Translations under genes and position numbers: made by a program
Assembly (NCBI RefSeq): GCF_001816145.1
Contig: NZ_MDZB01000011.1
Span: forward strand, 47,501-111,500
DNA: 64,000 nucleotides
Reading direction: 5' to 3'
From: Hymenobacter lapidarius
Lineage (GTDB): Bacteria > Bacteroidota > Bacteroidia > Cytophagales > Hymenobacteraceae
Notes under the pieces: model-generated
Database searches by the model: none
What the model was told of the DNA's origin: nothing
The model's input: only the letters and a program-made list of their open reading frames with translations
Part shown: one piece after another, positions 17,017-25,998 of the stretch
How positions within the stretch are numbered: position 1 is the stretch's first letter
Layout: each line of letters starts with the position of its first letter

Positions 17017-17727
17017 ATGTTAACCTGCGCCATCATCGACGACGATGAGATTAATCGTCTCACGCTCGAGCACTACGTCGAGCTCACCCCCAATCTCAAG
17101 CTGGAAGCCTCGCTGGCCGATGGCATTGCCGGCCTCACGTTTTTCCGTGAGGGAAACCGCGTGGACGTGCTGTTTCTCGACATTGAGATGCCCCACCTCA
17201 GCGGCCTGGAGCTGCTGCGCGTGCTCACCGACCCGCCCGAAGTCATTATCACCACTTCCCGCCAGGACTCGGCCGTGGATGCGTTCGAGCTGCGCGTGAC
17301 CGATTACCTGGTCAAGCCATTCGATTTTGCCCGTTTCACCCAGGCAGTGCAGCGGGTGCAGTCGCGGGTGGTGCCCGCCGCCGCTCCGGCGCCCGCCGAA
17401 GCCCCCGCCAACACCGACCTGTTTGTGAAAGTGAACAGCCGCATGGTGCGCATCGATTTCGACGAAGTACTGTACGTGGAAGCCCTGTCCGATTACGTCA
17501 ACATCGTGACGGCCAAGCACAAGTACATTGTATACACCACACTCAAGGCCTTGGAAAACCGCCTGAGCACCTTCCCCAGCTTCATTCGGGTGCACCGCAG
17601 CTACCTGCTCAATACCCAGCACATTGAGTCGATTGAGGACAACACGGCCAATCTGCGCGACGGCCACTTCGTGCCCATTGGCAAATCGTATCAGGACGGG
17701 TTCTACAAAAGCTTGCAGCGTATCTAA
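17017..17727 (+). CDS. LytTR-family response regulator
   Basis: A 236-residue two-domain regulator starting MLTCAIIDDDEINRLTLEHY. Residues 1-120 are a receiver domain, with the acidic pair DDD at 8-10, the phosphorylated Asp in VLFLDIEMPHLSG, and the conserved Lys in TDYLVKPFDFARF. After a Pro/Ala-rich linker, residues about 135-236 form a LytTR DNA-binding domain (FVKVNSRMVRIDFDEVLYVE, later FIRVHRSYLLN and GKSYQDGF). An earlier TTG in the same frame adds only a nonconserved 14-residue extension. No LytS-type sensor kinase lies next to it, so its partner is elsewhere. A TACTTTAG box about 97 bases upstream is one mismatch from the -7 consensus. Its stop overlaps that of the convergent exonuclease gene by four bases. 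Confidence 0.9.
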   Translation: MLTCAIIDDDEINRLTLEHYVELTPNLKLEASLADGIAGLTFFREGNRVDVLFLDIEMPHLSGLELLRVLTDPPEVIITTSRQDSAVDAFELRVTDYLVKPFDFARFTQAVQRVQSRVVPAAAPAPAEAPANTDLFVKVNSRMVRIDFDEVLYVEALSDYVNIVTAKHKYIVYTTLKALENRLSTFPSFIRVHRSYLLNTQHIESIEDNTANLRDGHFVPIGKSYQDGFYKSLQRI

Positions 17728-18338
17728 GCTCCTTTACTTGTCTCGTCAAGCTGCTTGTACACGGGCAGTTCGTAGAACGGCCGCAGCAGACGCACCACGT
17801 CCAGGGCGTCGGCCAGGGCTTCGTGGGCCACTTCGCGGTCGGCGAATTGCGCCCGGGCTTTGCAGATGCTCATGCTGGGCAGGCGCGAGTCTTTGCGCCA
17901 GTTGAGGTAGAACGCGGCGGGGTCGAGCATGGCGGGGTCGGCGCGCACGAGGCGTCCCCAGCCGGGCAATTCCTTGAGAAAGCCCAGGTCGTAGGAGGCC
18001 ACGTTTTTGCCGGCCATGGTCACGGAAATATGGCCTTTGGGGCCGGGCCGAAAACCATTCGCCAGCAGAAATTCATAGAATTGGGGCAGCAGCTCGTCGG
18101 GAGTGCAGAGTTCGGGGTTGGGGGCTTTGCTGGCCAGCTCCACCAGCAGGCGGGCGTTGAGGGCGAGCGCGCCGGCCGTGCCCACGTACTCGGGGTGGCG
18201 CACTACGCGCCGGAACGCGGGCAACTGGGCCAGCGGCAGCGGGTGGCGGCTGTCTTCCACCACGGCGGCCAACTCCAGCACTTGGTGGCGCTGCGGGTGG
18301 GGGCCGGAGGTTTCGAGGTCGAGGGAAACGTAGCGCAT
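17724..18338 (-). CDS. DEDDh 3'-5' exonuclease
   Basis: A 204-residue protein starting MRYVSLDLETSGPHPQRHQV; the first Exo motif DLET sits at residues 7-10, which fixes the ATG at 18338 rather than the open frame upstream. VLELAAVVED follows, the second Asp is probably in NVASYDLGFLKEL (Exo II region), and the closing HEALADALDVVRLL gives the His-x4-Asp of the DEDDh class. This is the fold of DNA polymerase III epsilon, RNase T and oligoribonuclease. Length and the lack of other domains suit a stand-alone nuclease acting on short DNA or RNA 3' ends, but the substrate is not determinable. It is tail-to-tail with the LytTR regulator, with shared CTAA. Confidence 0.85.
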   Translation of the reverse strand: MRYVSLDLETSGPHPQRHQVLELAAVVEDSRHPLPLAQLPAFRRVVRHPEYVGTAGALALNARLLVELASKAPNPELCTPDELLPQFYEFLLANGFRPGPKGHISVTMAGKNVASYDLGFLKELPGWGRLVRADPAMLDPAAFYLNWRKDSRLPSMSICKARAQFADREVAHEALADALDVVRLLRPFYELPVYKQLDETSKGA

Positions 18339-18654
18339 AGGCGGGTTGTACGGGCCCGCGCCCAAAGCCGCCGGGTGCTCTGGCGGGCGGGGCCGGGGGT
18401 TGGCAGGCGGGGACGTTTGTTGCTTCCTGGGCAACGTTGGGTAAGCTTTCGGGCAAGGCCGTACAGCGCGTTCCTATTGAGACAAATAGAGCAGTTTTGG
18501 AGTCAGTGTACAGAATTAAAAATATGACGGTCAGACTTTTCATTTTTAATTCTATTCATGAAAGCGGAAACCGCCCTACCAGGATGCCATTTAGCCTTTG
18601 TACTGCTTGCAAGTCATATCTTAGCGAAAGCTTACGACCTTACCTTTCCTCCTA
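18339..18654. other. Divergent intergenic region, 316 bases
   Basis: Lies between divergent genes. The half next to 18655 is A+T-rich (around 18480-18560) and should hold the promoter of the rightward operon, but no exact TAnnTTTG box was found. No gene or repeat seen. Confidence 0.45.
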
Positions 18655-19410
18655 TTGAAAACACTTTACCTTGCCTTACCGGCTACTTTGTGTGCCCTGG
18701 TGATGGCTGGCCCTGCTTTTGCCCAAACCGCCCCACCCGATGCCGACTTGTCGGTTTCCATCGCGGCGGCGCAAAAGCAACACGCCGCCGCTTTCACGGC
18801 CCACTCGCAGCTCCTGAACGGGCCTCAGTACCTGGACTATTCCAAACGATACTATGTGAGCACGGGCCATCAGTTTTTTGGGGTGCCCGATAAGCAGCCT
18901 GGCAGCGTGACCTATACCAACCAGCGGCTGTTCGACAACCTGGAGTTGCAGTATGACCTGGTGTATGACCAGGTAGTGCTTTCGGTGCCGAACAGTGCGC
19001 TTACGCTGCGCCTCATCAACGAGGAGATGCAGGAATTCACCCTCAACAACCACCGCTTTGTACGGCTGCTGGCCGATAGCGCTTCGGCCGGCGTCATCCG
19101 CACAGGCTACTACGAAATGCTGCTCGACGGTACCGTGCAGGTGCTGGCCAAGCGCTCGAAACGCCTGCAGGAACAAGTTGCCCAGCACAACATCAACGTG
19201 CGGTTCACGGCGTCCGACAAGCTCTTTATGCGCAAAGACGGGCGCTACTACCCGGTAGCCAGCAAGGGCGCCGCCCTGCGCCTGCTGGCCGACCGCGGCA
19301 AGGACCTCCAGAAATACCTGCAGGAGCACAAGCTCAAATTTAGCAAAGCCAGCCGCGAGGCTTCGCTGATGCAACTGGCGGGCTACTACGCCGGTCTTGT
19401 TTCCCGCTAG
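18655..19410 (+). CDS. Secreted protein of unknown function
   Basis: A 251-residue protein read from a TTG at 18655; the start is favoured because it yields a complete signal peptide (MKTLYLALPATLCALVMAG then PAFAQ), whereas the next Met lies inside that peptide. The mature part is mostly helical in character with many Arg, Lys and Gln residues (LAKRSKRLQEQVAQ, LADRGKDLQKYLQEHK), and contains a motif RYYVSTGHQFFG near residue 65. I do not recognise a family. It is followed after 43 bases by a TonB-dependent receptor with an STN domain, a neighbour pairing suggesting a periplasmic or outer-membrane partner in the same uptake or signalling operon. Function otherwise unknown. Confidence 0.72.
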   Translation: MKTLYLALPATLCALVMAGPAFAQTAPPDADLSVSIAAAQKQHAAAFTAHSQLLNGPQYLDYSKRYYVSTGHQFFGVPDKQPGSVTYTNQRLFDNLELQYDLVYDQVVLSVPNSALTLRLINEEMQEFTLNNHRFVRLLADSASAGVIRTGYYEMLLDGTVQVLAKRSKRLQEQVAQHNINVRFTASDKLFMRKDGRYYPVASKGAALRLLADRGKDLQKYLQEHKLKFSKASREASLMQLAGYYAGLVSR

Positions 19411-19453
19411 CCGCTACCTGGCCCCACTCCGTGCTACTTCCTTCTTTCCTTTT

Positions 19454-22213
19454 ATGAAACACGCCTACCGGGCTTTTTTGGTTGCGTTTCTGTTGTTTTT
19501 GTGCCTGACCAGCTACGGGCAGCAGGCCGAGAAAACCGTGACGGGAAACTTTGCGCACGTGCGCTTCGAGCAGTTTGTGAACCAGGTGGAGGCCCAAACC
19601 AACTACCGCTTCTACTACGACCCGGCCACCGTCGACAGCCTGTTTGTGACGGTGCAGGCGCAGGCTCAACCCTTGCAGGCCGTGCTCTACCAGGCCCTGC
19701 AAGCCACCGACTTCCGCTTTGCCATCGACGATGAAAACCGGGTGTTCGTGTCCAAGGGCGTGGCCATCAACCCGGCGCTGTCGCCCGACTTTTTCCAGCC
19801 CCGGTCCGGGGCCGCGGAGGTGCTGGCCAACGAGCCGACGGCTGCTGGCCCGGCGGGCCGCTCGCGCTACGTGAGTGCCTCGGAATACAAAGTGTACGAC
19901 ATCGGCAGCGGCGGCGGGGGCCGGGTTACGCTGGCGGGGCACATCCGCGAGCAGAAATCCGGCGAGCCCGTGATTGGGGCGGCCATCTACTCGGAGTCGC
20001 CGAGCGTGGGGGCCAATACCGACCAGTTTGGCTACTTCTCCCTGACCATGCCGCCGGGCCGCTACGACCTCAAAATCCGGGGCGTGGGCATCAAAAACAC
20101 CAAGCGCCAGGTGAACCTGCGCGGCGACGGCAAGCTGGAAATTGAGGTGGAGGAAGACATTGTGACGCTGAAGGAAGTGGTGGTGGAAGCCGAGAAAGAC
20201 CGCAACGTGTCGGGCATGCAGATGGGCCTGGAGAAGCTCGACATCAAGACCATGCGGCAGGTGCCCACCGCTTTCGGCGAAACCGATATCCTGCGCGTCA
20301 TCATGACCTTGCCGGGCGTGAAAACCGTGGGCGAAGGCAGCACCGGCCTCAACGTGCGCGGCGGCGCCACCGACCAGAACCTGATTCTGTTCAACGACGC
20401 CACCATTTACAACCCCTCGCATTTGTTCGGCTTTTTCTCGGCCTTCAACCCCGACATTCTGCAGGGCGTGGAGCTCTACAAAAGCGCCATTCCGGCCAAG
20501 TACGGCGGGCGGCTGTCGTCGGTACTGGACATCACCACCCGCGAAGGCAACAAGAAGAAAGTGGGCGGCTCGGGCGGCATCGGGCCGCTCACCAGCCGCC
20601 TGTCGCTGGAAGGCCCCATCGTGAAGGACAAAAGCTCGTTCATCATCAGCGGCCGGGCCAGCTACTCCGACTGGCTTTTAAAGCAGCTCTCGGACAAAAA
20701 TTTCAACCAGAGCGCCGCCTCGTTCCACGACGTCACGGCGCACATCACCCACGAGTTCGACGAGAAAAACACCATCTACGCCACGGGCTACGTCAGCAAC
20801 GACCGGTTTCGGCTGGCCAGCGACACCACCTTCCGCTACTCCAACCGGAACGCCAGCTTTAAGTGGCGGCACACCTTCACCAACCAGCTCTACGGAGTGC
20901 TGACGGCCACCTACAGCCACTACAACTACGACGTCACCAGCCAGCGCAACCCCCTCACGGCCTCGCAGTTGAAGTACGCCATCGACCAGCCCGGCGTGCG
21001 GGCCGACTTCAGCTACTTCCCCAATTCCCGGCACACCGTTGATTTTGGGGCCAGCTCGCAGCTTTACCAGATTGCGCCGGGCAGCCTGCAGCCGCGGGGC
21101 GACGCTTCACTAATTCGGCCCGACGTGCTGGCCCAGGAACGGGGCCTGGAAAGCGCCTTTTACGCGTCGGACCGGTTCGATATCACGCCGCGCTTTTCGG
21201 TGTCGGGCGGCTTGCGCTACTCGCTGTTTCAGGCGCTGGGCCCGCGCGACGTGTACCGCTACGCGCCGGGCGAGTCGCGCTCTTTGGCTTCTATTATCGA
21301 CACGGTGCGCTACGGCTCGAACCGGGTGCTGGCTACTTACCACGGCCCGGAATACCGCCTGTCGGCGCGCTACTCGGTGTCGGACAACTCGTCGGTAAAG
21401 GCCAGCTACACCCGCACCCGGCAGTACATCCACCAGCTCACGAACACGGCCTCCGTGTCGCCGACGGACGTGTGGAAGCTTAGCGACGCCAACATCCGGC
21501 CGCAGGTGGGCGACCAGTACTCGGTGGGCTACTACCGCAACTTCAAGTCGAACACCATTGAGGTATCGGTGGAAACGTACTACAAAACCCTCCGCGACGT
21601 GGTGGACTTCAAGAGCGGCGCCACGCTCCTGCTCAACCCCCAAATCGAGACGGACATCATCAACGCCCAGGGCAAAGCCTACGGGGTGGAGTTCTTTGTG
21701 AAGAAGCTCACGGGCAAGCTCAACGGCTGGGTGGGCTACACCTACTCCCGCTCGCTGGTGCAGGTGAACGCGGCCACCACCGCCGACATGGTGAACGGCG
21801 GCAACTACTACCCCAGCAACTTCGACAAGCCCCACGACTTTACCCTGGTGGGCAACTACCGCTTCAGCCGGCGCTTCAGCACCTCCGTGAACTTCACCCA
21901 CAGCACGGGCCGGCCCATCACGCTGCCGCTGGCCAAGTACTTCGTGGGCAACTCCCTGCGCGTGTTCTATTCGGACCGCAACGCTTACCGCGTGCCCGAC
22001 TACCTGCGCCTCGACCTGGCCCTGAACATCGAGGGCAACCACAAGGTGAAGAAGCTGGCCCACAGCTCCTGGACGGTGGGCGTGTACAACCTCACCGGCC
22101 GCCGCAACCCCTACTCGGTGTATTTTAAGTCGGTAGGCGGGCAAATTAAGGGCTACCAGCTGTCCATTTTTGGCGAGCCCATTCCAAGCATCACCTACAA
22201 TTTCAAATTTTAA
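19454..22213 (+). CDS. TonB-dependent receptor with N-terminal STN domain
   Basis: A 919-residue outer-membrane receptor. The ATG at 19454 gives MKHAYRAFLVAFLLFLCLTS and a signal peptide ending YGQ. Residues about 30-115 are an STN (secretin/TonB N-terminal) domain, ending FRFAIDDENRVFVSKG. Residues about 155-250 are a carboxypeptidase-regulatory-like beta domain (VTLAGHIREQKSGEPVIGAA). The plug follows, with VPTAFGETDILRVIMTLPGV, a typical LNVRGGATDQNLILFND, and ELYKSAIPAKYGGRLSSVLD. The rest is a beta-barrel ending in an aromatic residue (ITYNFKF). The STN domain often marks receptors that signal to an anti-sigma factor, but no such pair is adjacent here. The next gene (DUF4249) starts on the very next base after the stop, so the two are surely coupled. 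Substrate unknown. Confidence 0.92.
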   Translation: MKHAYRAFLVAFLLFLCLTSYGQQAEKTVTGNFAHVRFEQFVNQVEAQTNYRFYYDPATVDSLFVTVQAQAQPLQAVLYQALQATDFRFAIDDENRVFVSKGVAINPALSPDFFQPRSGAAEVLANEPTAAGPAGRSRYVSASEYKVYDIGSGGGGRVTLAGHIREQKSGEPVIGAAIYSESPSVGANTDQFGYFSLTMPPGRYDLKIRGVGIKNTKRQVNLRGDGKLEIEVEEDIVTLKEVVVEAEKDRNVSGMQMGLEKLDIKTMRQVPTAFGETDILRVIMTLPGVKTVGEGSTGLNVRGGATDQNLILFNDATIYNPSHLFGFFSAFNPDILQGVELYKSAIPAKYGGRLSSVLDITTREGNKKKVGGSGGIGPLTSRLSLEGPIVKDKSSFIISGRASYSDWLLKQLSDKNFNQSAASFHDVTAHITHEFDEKNTIYATGYVSNDRFRLASDTTFRYSNRNASFKWRHTFTNQLYGVLTATYSHYNYDVTSQRNPLTASQLKYAIDQPGVRADFSYFPNSRHTVDFGASSQLYQIAPGSLQPRGDASLIRPDVLAQERGLESAFYASDRFDITPRFSVSGGLRYSLFQALGPRDVYRYAPGESRSLASIIDTVRYGSNRVLATYHGPEYRLSARYSVSDNSSVKASYTRTRQYIHQLTNTASVSPTDVWKLSDANIRPQVGDQYSVGYYRNFKSNTIEVSVETYYKTLRDVVDFKSGATLLLNPQIETDIINAQGKAYGVEFFVKKLTGKLNGWVGYTYSRSLVQVNAATTADMVNGGNYYPSNFDKPHDFTLVGNYRFSRRFSTSVNFTHSTGRPITLPLAKYFVGNSLRVFYSDRNAYRVPDYLRLDLALNIEGNHKVKKLAHSSWTVGVYNLTGRRNPYSVYFKSVGGQIKGYQLSIFGEPIPSITYNFKF

Positions 22214-23395
22214 ATGCGCGCGCCCCATTCCTCCGTTTTCCGGGCCTTGCGGTGGTGCCTGGCCCTGGCCCTGCCCGCCTGCACCGACCCCTACATGCCC
22301 GACGTGGTGAAATCGCCGCCGAGCTACCTGGTGGTGGACGGTTTCTTGAACAGCAAGGGCGTGACCACCATCAAGCTCTCGCGCACCTTCGCCGTGGACT
22401 CCAAGGCGGCGCCCCCCACCGAGAATAGGGCCACGGCCTACATCGAGGAAGAAGGCGGCCCCCGCTACCTGCTGCGCGAGGCGCCCGCGGGCACCTACAC
22501 CTCGGCCAGCCTAGTGCTGAACCCGGCCAAACGGCACCGGCTGCACCTGAACACGTTCGCGGGCAAGCAATACGCGTCGGACTACGTGCCCGTGAAAACC
22601 ACTCCGCCCATCGACGCCGTGAGCTGGCGGCTCAACAATGCCGGGCTCGACATCACCGTCGATGCCCGCGACGCCACCAACGCCACCCAATACTACCGCT
22701 GGGAAACCGACGAGACCTGGGAGATTATTCCGCCCTATTTTCCTTCGGTGGAATACGTTAACGGCGCAATACGCAACATTCAGGTGCCCTTTCCCAGAAT
22801 TTGCTGGGGCAATGCAAAGTCCACCAACGTGCTGCTCTACAAAACGACTTCGCTGGCCCAGGACGTGGTGAGCGACTTCCGGGTGCGGCAGCTCATCCCC
22901 CCTACCCCATTGCTGTATTCCCGCTACAGCATTCTGGTGCAGCAATTTGCGCTGACCAAAGAAGAATATGCTTATTGGGAACTGTTGCGCAAAAACACGG
23001 AAAGCATTGGTTCGCTCTTCGACCCGCAGCCCTCCCAGCTTACTGGCAACGTGCGTTGCCTCAGCAATAGTGCCGACCTGGCTCTGGGGTTTGTGGGGGC
23101 GCACTCGCGCACCGAAAAACGAATTCTAATCAGCCGAACGGAGCTGCCCAGGTCCTGGCCAGTTTCGGATGGGTACGAGGACTGCGTTCCGCCCGATACC
23201 GTTTTTCTTAACCGCCCCTTACCCCCTCCCCCTCCGGCGCAAACTCTGGAAATCAACTTCAACCGCTTCACGGGCCGCCTTCCCATTAATGCGGTTTTCG
23301 AAAGAGGAAGTTTAGCCGGCTACACGGCCAAAAAGCGTGAGTGCATCGACTGCCGCGTGCGCGGCACCTCGGTCAAGCCCAGCTACTGGCCTTAG
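22214..23395 (+). CDS. DUF4249-domain lipoprotein
   Basis: A 393-residue protein starting MRAPHSSVFRALRWCLALAL, with the Cys of CTDPYMPDV at about residue 23; the C-T-D-P-Y signature after the signal peptide is characteristic of DUF4249 proteins, which are lipid-anchored partners of STN-type TonB receptors in Bacteroidota. Further on come SYLVVDGFLNSKG, TAYIEEEGG and a Tyr/Trp-rich middle (YYRWETDETWEI). The C-terminus has a Cys pair (CIDCR), which may form a disulphide. The ATG follows the receptor stop codon with no gap. Role unknown; the constant pairing suggests it helps the receptor bind or pass on a ligand. The next gene begins 8 bases after the stop. Confidence 0.9.
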   Translation: MRAPHSSVFRALRWCLALALPACTDPYMPDVVKSPPSYLVVDGFLNSKGVTTIKLSRTFAVDSKAAPPTENRATAYIEEEGGPRYLLREAPAGTYTSASLVLNPAKRHRLHLNTFAGKQYASDYVPVKTTPPIDAVSWRLNNAGLDITVDARDATNATQYYRWETDETWEIIPPYFPSVEYVNGAIRNIQVPFPRICWGNAKSTNVLLYKTTSLAQDVVSDFRVRQLIPPTPLLYSRYSILVQQFALTKEEYAYWELLRKNTESIGSLFDPQPSQLTGNVRCLSNSADLALGFVGAHSRTEKRILISRTELPRSWPVSDGYEDCVPPDTVFLNRPLPPPPPAQTLEINFNRFTGRLPINAVFERGSLAGYTAKKRECIDCRVRGTSVKPSYWP

Positions 23396-23403
23396 GTTTC
23401 CTT

Positions 23404-25850
23404 ATGCAATTGAAGCGTTGTAACTCCATGGTTTTCTCTCAGAGTGATGCCCCAAGAGGCATCCTTGCCGGTTTGTGGCTGCTTTTGGGGCTGGGGCTGG
23501 GCGCTACCGGTACTGCCGCGGCGCAGGCGCCGCTCGATTCGCTGGGCGGCATCACCGGCCGGCTGGGGCGGTACGAGCAGCGCAGTCCCCACGAAAAGCT
23601 GTTTCTGCACCTCGACCGGCCTGTGTACCTGAGCGGCGAAACCATGTGGTTCAAGGTGTACGCCGCCGACGGCACCTACGCCCGCCCCCTCACGCTGAGC
23701 AGCGTGGCGTACGTGGAAGTGCTGAACGCCGAGCAGCGGCCGGTGCTGCAGGGCAAAGTGAGCCTCCGGCAGGCCACTGGGCAGGGCTCCTTTGTGCTGC
23801 CCGCGTCGCTGCCGGCCGGCACCTACACCGTGCGGGCCTACACCAGCTGGATGAAGAACTTCAGCCCCGATGCCTACTTCCACTCTTCCGTGACGGTTAT
23901 TAACACCTCCACCGCCTCGGGCGTGAGCAGCCATGACTCGGCCGCCTACGAGGCCCGGTTTTTCCCGGAAGGCGGCAACTTGGTGCGCGGCCTGCGCAGC
24001 CGGGTGGGCTTCAAGGTGACCGACAAGGCCGGCCGGGGCGTGGCGGCCCAGGGCCAAGTGCTGAACCAAAGCGGGACCGTGGTGGCCACGTTCAGCACCC
24101 TGCGGCTGGGCATGGGCAGCTTTGCTTTCACTCCGGCCGCGGGCGCCGATACGTACACGGCCGTGGTGACCCTGGCCAAAAACCAAACGCTGACGCGCCC
24201 GCTGCCCCGGGCCTTTGAGCAGGGCTACGTGCTGCGCCTCGACCACACAGGCCCCGACCAGCTGACCGTGACAGTGAACACCGCCGCCACCGGCCCCGAA
24301 ACCGTGTACCTGCTGGGCCATTCGCGGCAAAAAGTGGCCGTGGCCACGTCGCTGCAGCTGCTGAACGGTCAGGGTAGCGTCGTGGTGAGCAAGGCCCGGC
24401 TGCTGCCCGGCGTGTCGCACTTTACGCTGTTCACGGCCAACCAGCAGCCGGTATGCGAGCGGCTGTATTTCCAGCCGCCCACGCAGCAGCTGGCCATTAC
24501 GGCGCGCGCGACAAGCCCCAGTACGGCACCCGCGACAAGGTGAGCGTGCAGGTAGCCACGGCCGGCCCGCAGGCGCCCGTGCCGGCCAGCTTGTCGATGG
24601 CCGTGTACCGGCTCGACTCGCTCAACACTGCTTCCGTTCCCACCATCGACCGCTACTTCTGGCTGACGGCCGACGTGCCTGGCACGGTGGAAAACCCGGA
24701 CTACTACTTCACCGCCACCGGCCCGGAAGCTGCCGAAGCCGCCGACAACCTGATGCTGACCCAGGGCTGGAGCCGCTTCCGCTGGGAAGACGTGCTGGCT
24801 ACCACACCCAAGCCCGTTGAGTTTTTGCCCGAGCCGTATGGCCCCATGGTGCAGGCGCGCATCACGCAGCCCGGCACCCAGCAACCGCAGCAGGGCATTA
24901 TTACCTATCTGTCGTCGCCCAGCCGTATCACGCACCTGAGCGTGGCCCGGAGCGACGCCCAGGGCATTGTGCGCTTCGAACCCCCGCACTTCCTGGGCAC
25001 TCGTGAAATCATGCTGCAAACTGGTGCGGGGCCGGACAGCAGCAGCCAGCTCGCCGTGCTCGACCCCTTCTCGGCGCGCTACGCCGATGCGCTGGTGCCG
25101 CCTTTTGGCCTCACGGCCCGCTACCAGGCCGACTATGCCAGGCGCCACCTGCACGCGCAGGTGCAGAACGCCTTTACCAGTAAGTACCGCAGCCGCTACG
25201 CGCCGGAGGTGGTGGACAGCCTCCCGTTTTTTGGGCCGCCCGACGAGCGGTACCTGCTGGACAAGTACACCCGCTTCAAGGTGATGGAGGAAGTGCTGAG
25301 GGAGTACGTGCCCGGCGTTGTGGTCCGCATCCGCAAAGACGGCTTCCACTTGCTGGTGCTGGACAAGCTGAATAAATCCGTGTCGCGCGAGAACCCCATG
25401 GTGCTGCTGGACGGGGTGCCCGTTTTCAACATCAACAAGATTATGGCCATGAATCCGCTGAAGATTCAGAAGCTGGAAGTCATTGCCAACCGCTACTTCC
25501 ACGGCCCGGCCGCGTACAACGGCATCGTGAGCTTCACCACCTACAAAGGCGACCTGGAAGACTTCCCGCTCGACCCGCGGGTGCTGGTGCAGCGGTACGA
25601 AGGCGTGCAGCGGCAGCGCGAGTTCTACGCCCCGCGCTACGAAACCGCCCAGGAAAAAGCCAGTCGCCTGCCCGACCTGCGCAACTTGCTCTACTGGAAC
25701 CCGGAAATCACCACTGGCCCCGATGCCAAAACCGTTGACTTCTACACCAGCGACCAGGCCGGCCGCTACCTGGTGGTGCTGCAGGGCCTGTCGGCCACCG
25801 GGCTGGCGGGCAGCAGCCGCTTCGTAGTGGAGGTAAAACCGGCGCTGTAG
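23404..25850 (+). pseudogene. MG2-like surface protein, interrupted by a frameshift
   Basis: Two frames that together form one protein of about 815 residues. The first starts at ATG 23404 (signal peptide ending TAAAQA), then has HEKLFLHLDRPVYLSGETMW, the hallmark of an MG2 (macroglobulin-like) domain, and ends early at 24543. The second frame is open from before 24510 to 25850 and continues the protein with DKPQYGTRDKVSVQV. The join falls in the run GGCGCGCGCG at 24501-24510, where one missing base would explain the shift. The C-terminal half contains a plug-like segment (NPMVLLDGVPVFNINKI), as in other such proteins of receptor operons. It follows DUF4249 by 8 bases. Either a true pseudogene or a sequencing error in a G/C run; the reading frame is otherwise intact on both sides. 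Confidence 0.82.
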
Positions 25851-25984
25851 GCAACAAATACAGCGGTTACTCAAGGGAAGCCTGCCGGGAGGGCAACGGT
25901 CCTGTAGTTGCATTTTTGCAGCAGCGAGGGCCGTTTGGGTTAATTTAAAGGCGGTAATCTCAGCCTTGCCTTTCCCTGGCTCCG

Positions 25985-25992
25985 TACTTTCG
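25985..25992 (+). promoter_or_regulatory. Candidate -7 promoter box of polA
   Basis: TACTTTCG matches the Bacteroidota -7 consensus TAnnTTTG at all but one position and ends only six bases before the polA ATG at 25999, which would give an almost leaderless transcript. No -33 TTG was checked with confidence. Confidence 0.45.
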
Positions 25993-25998
25993 CCTACC

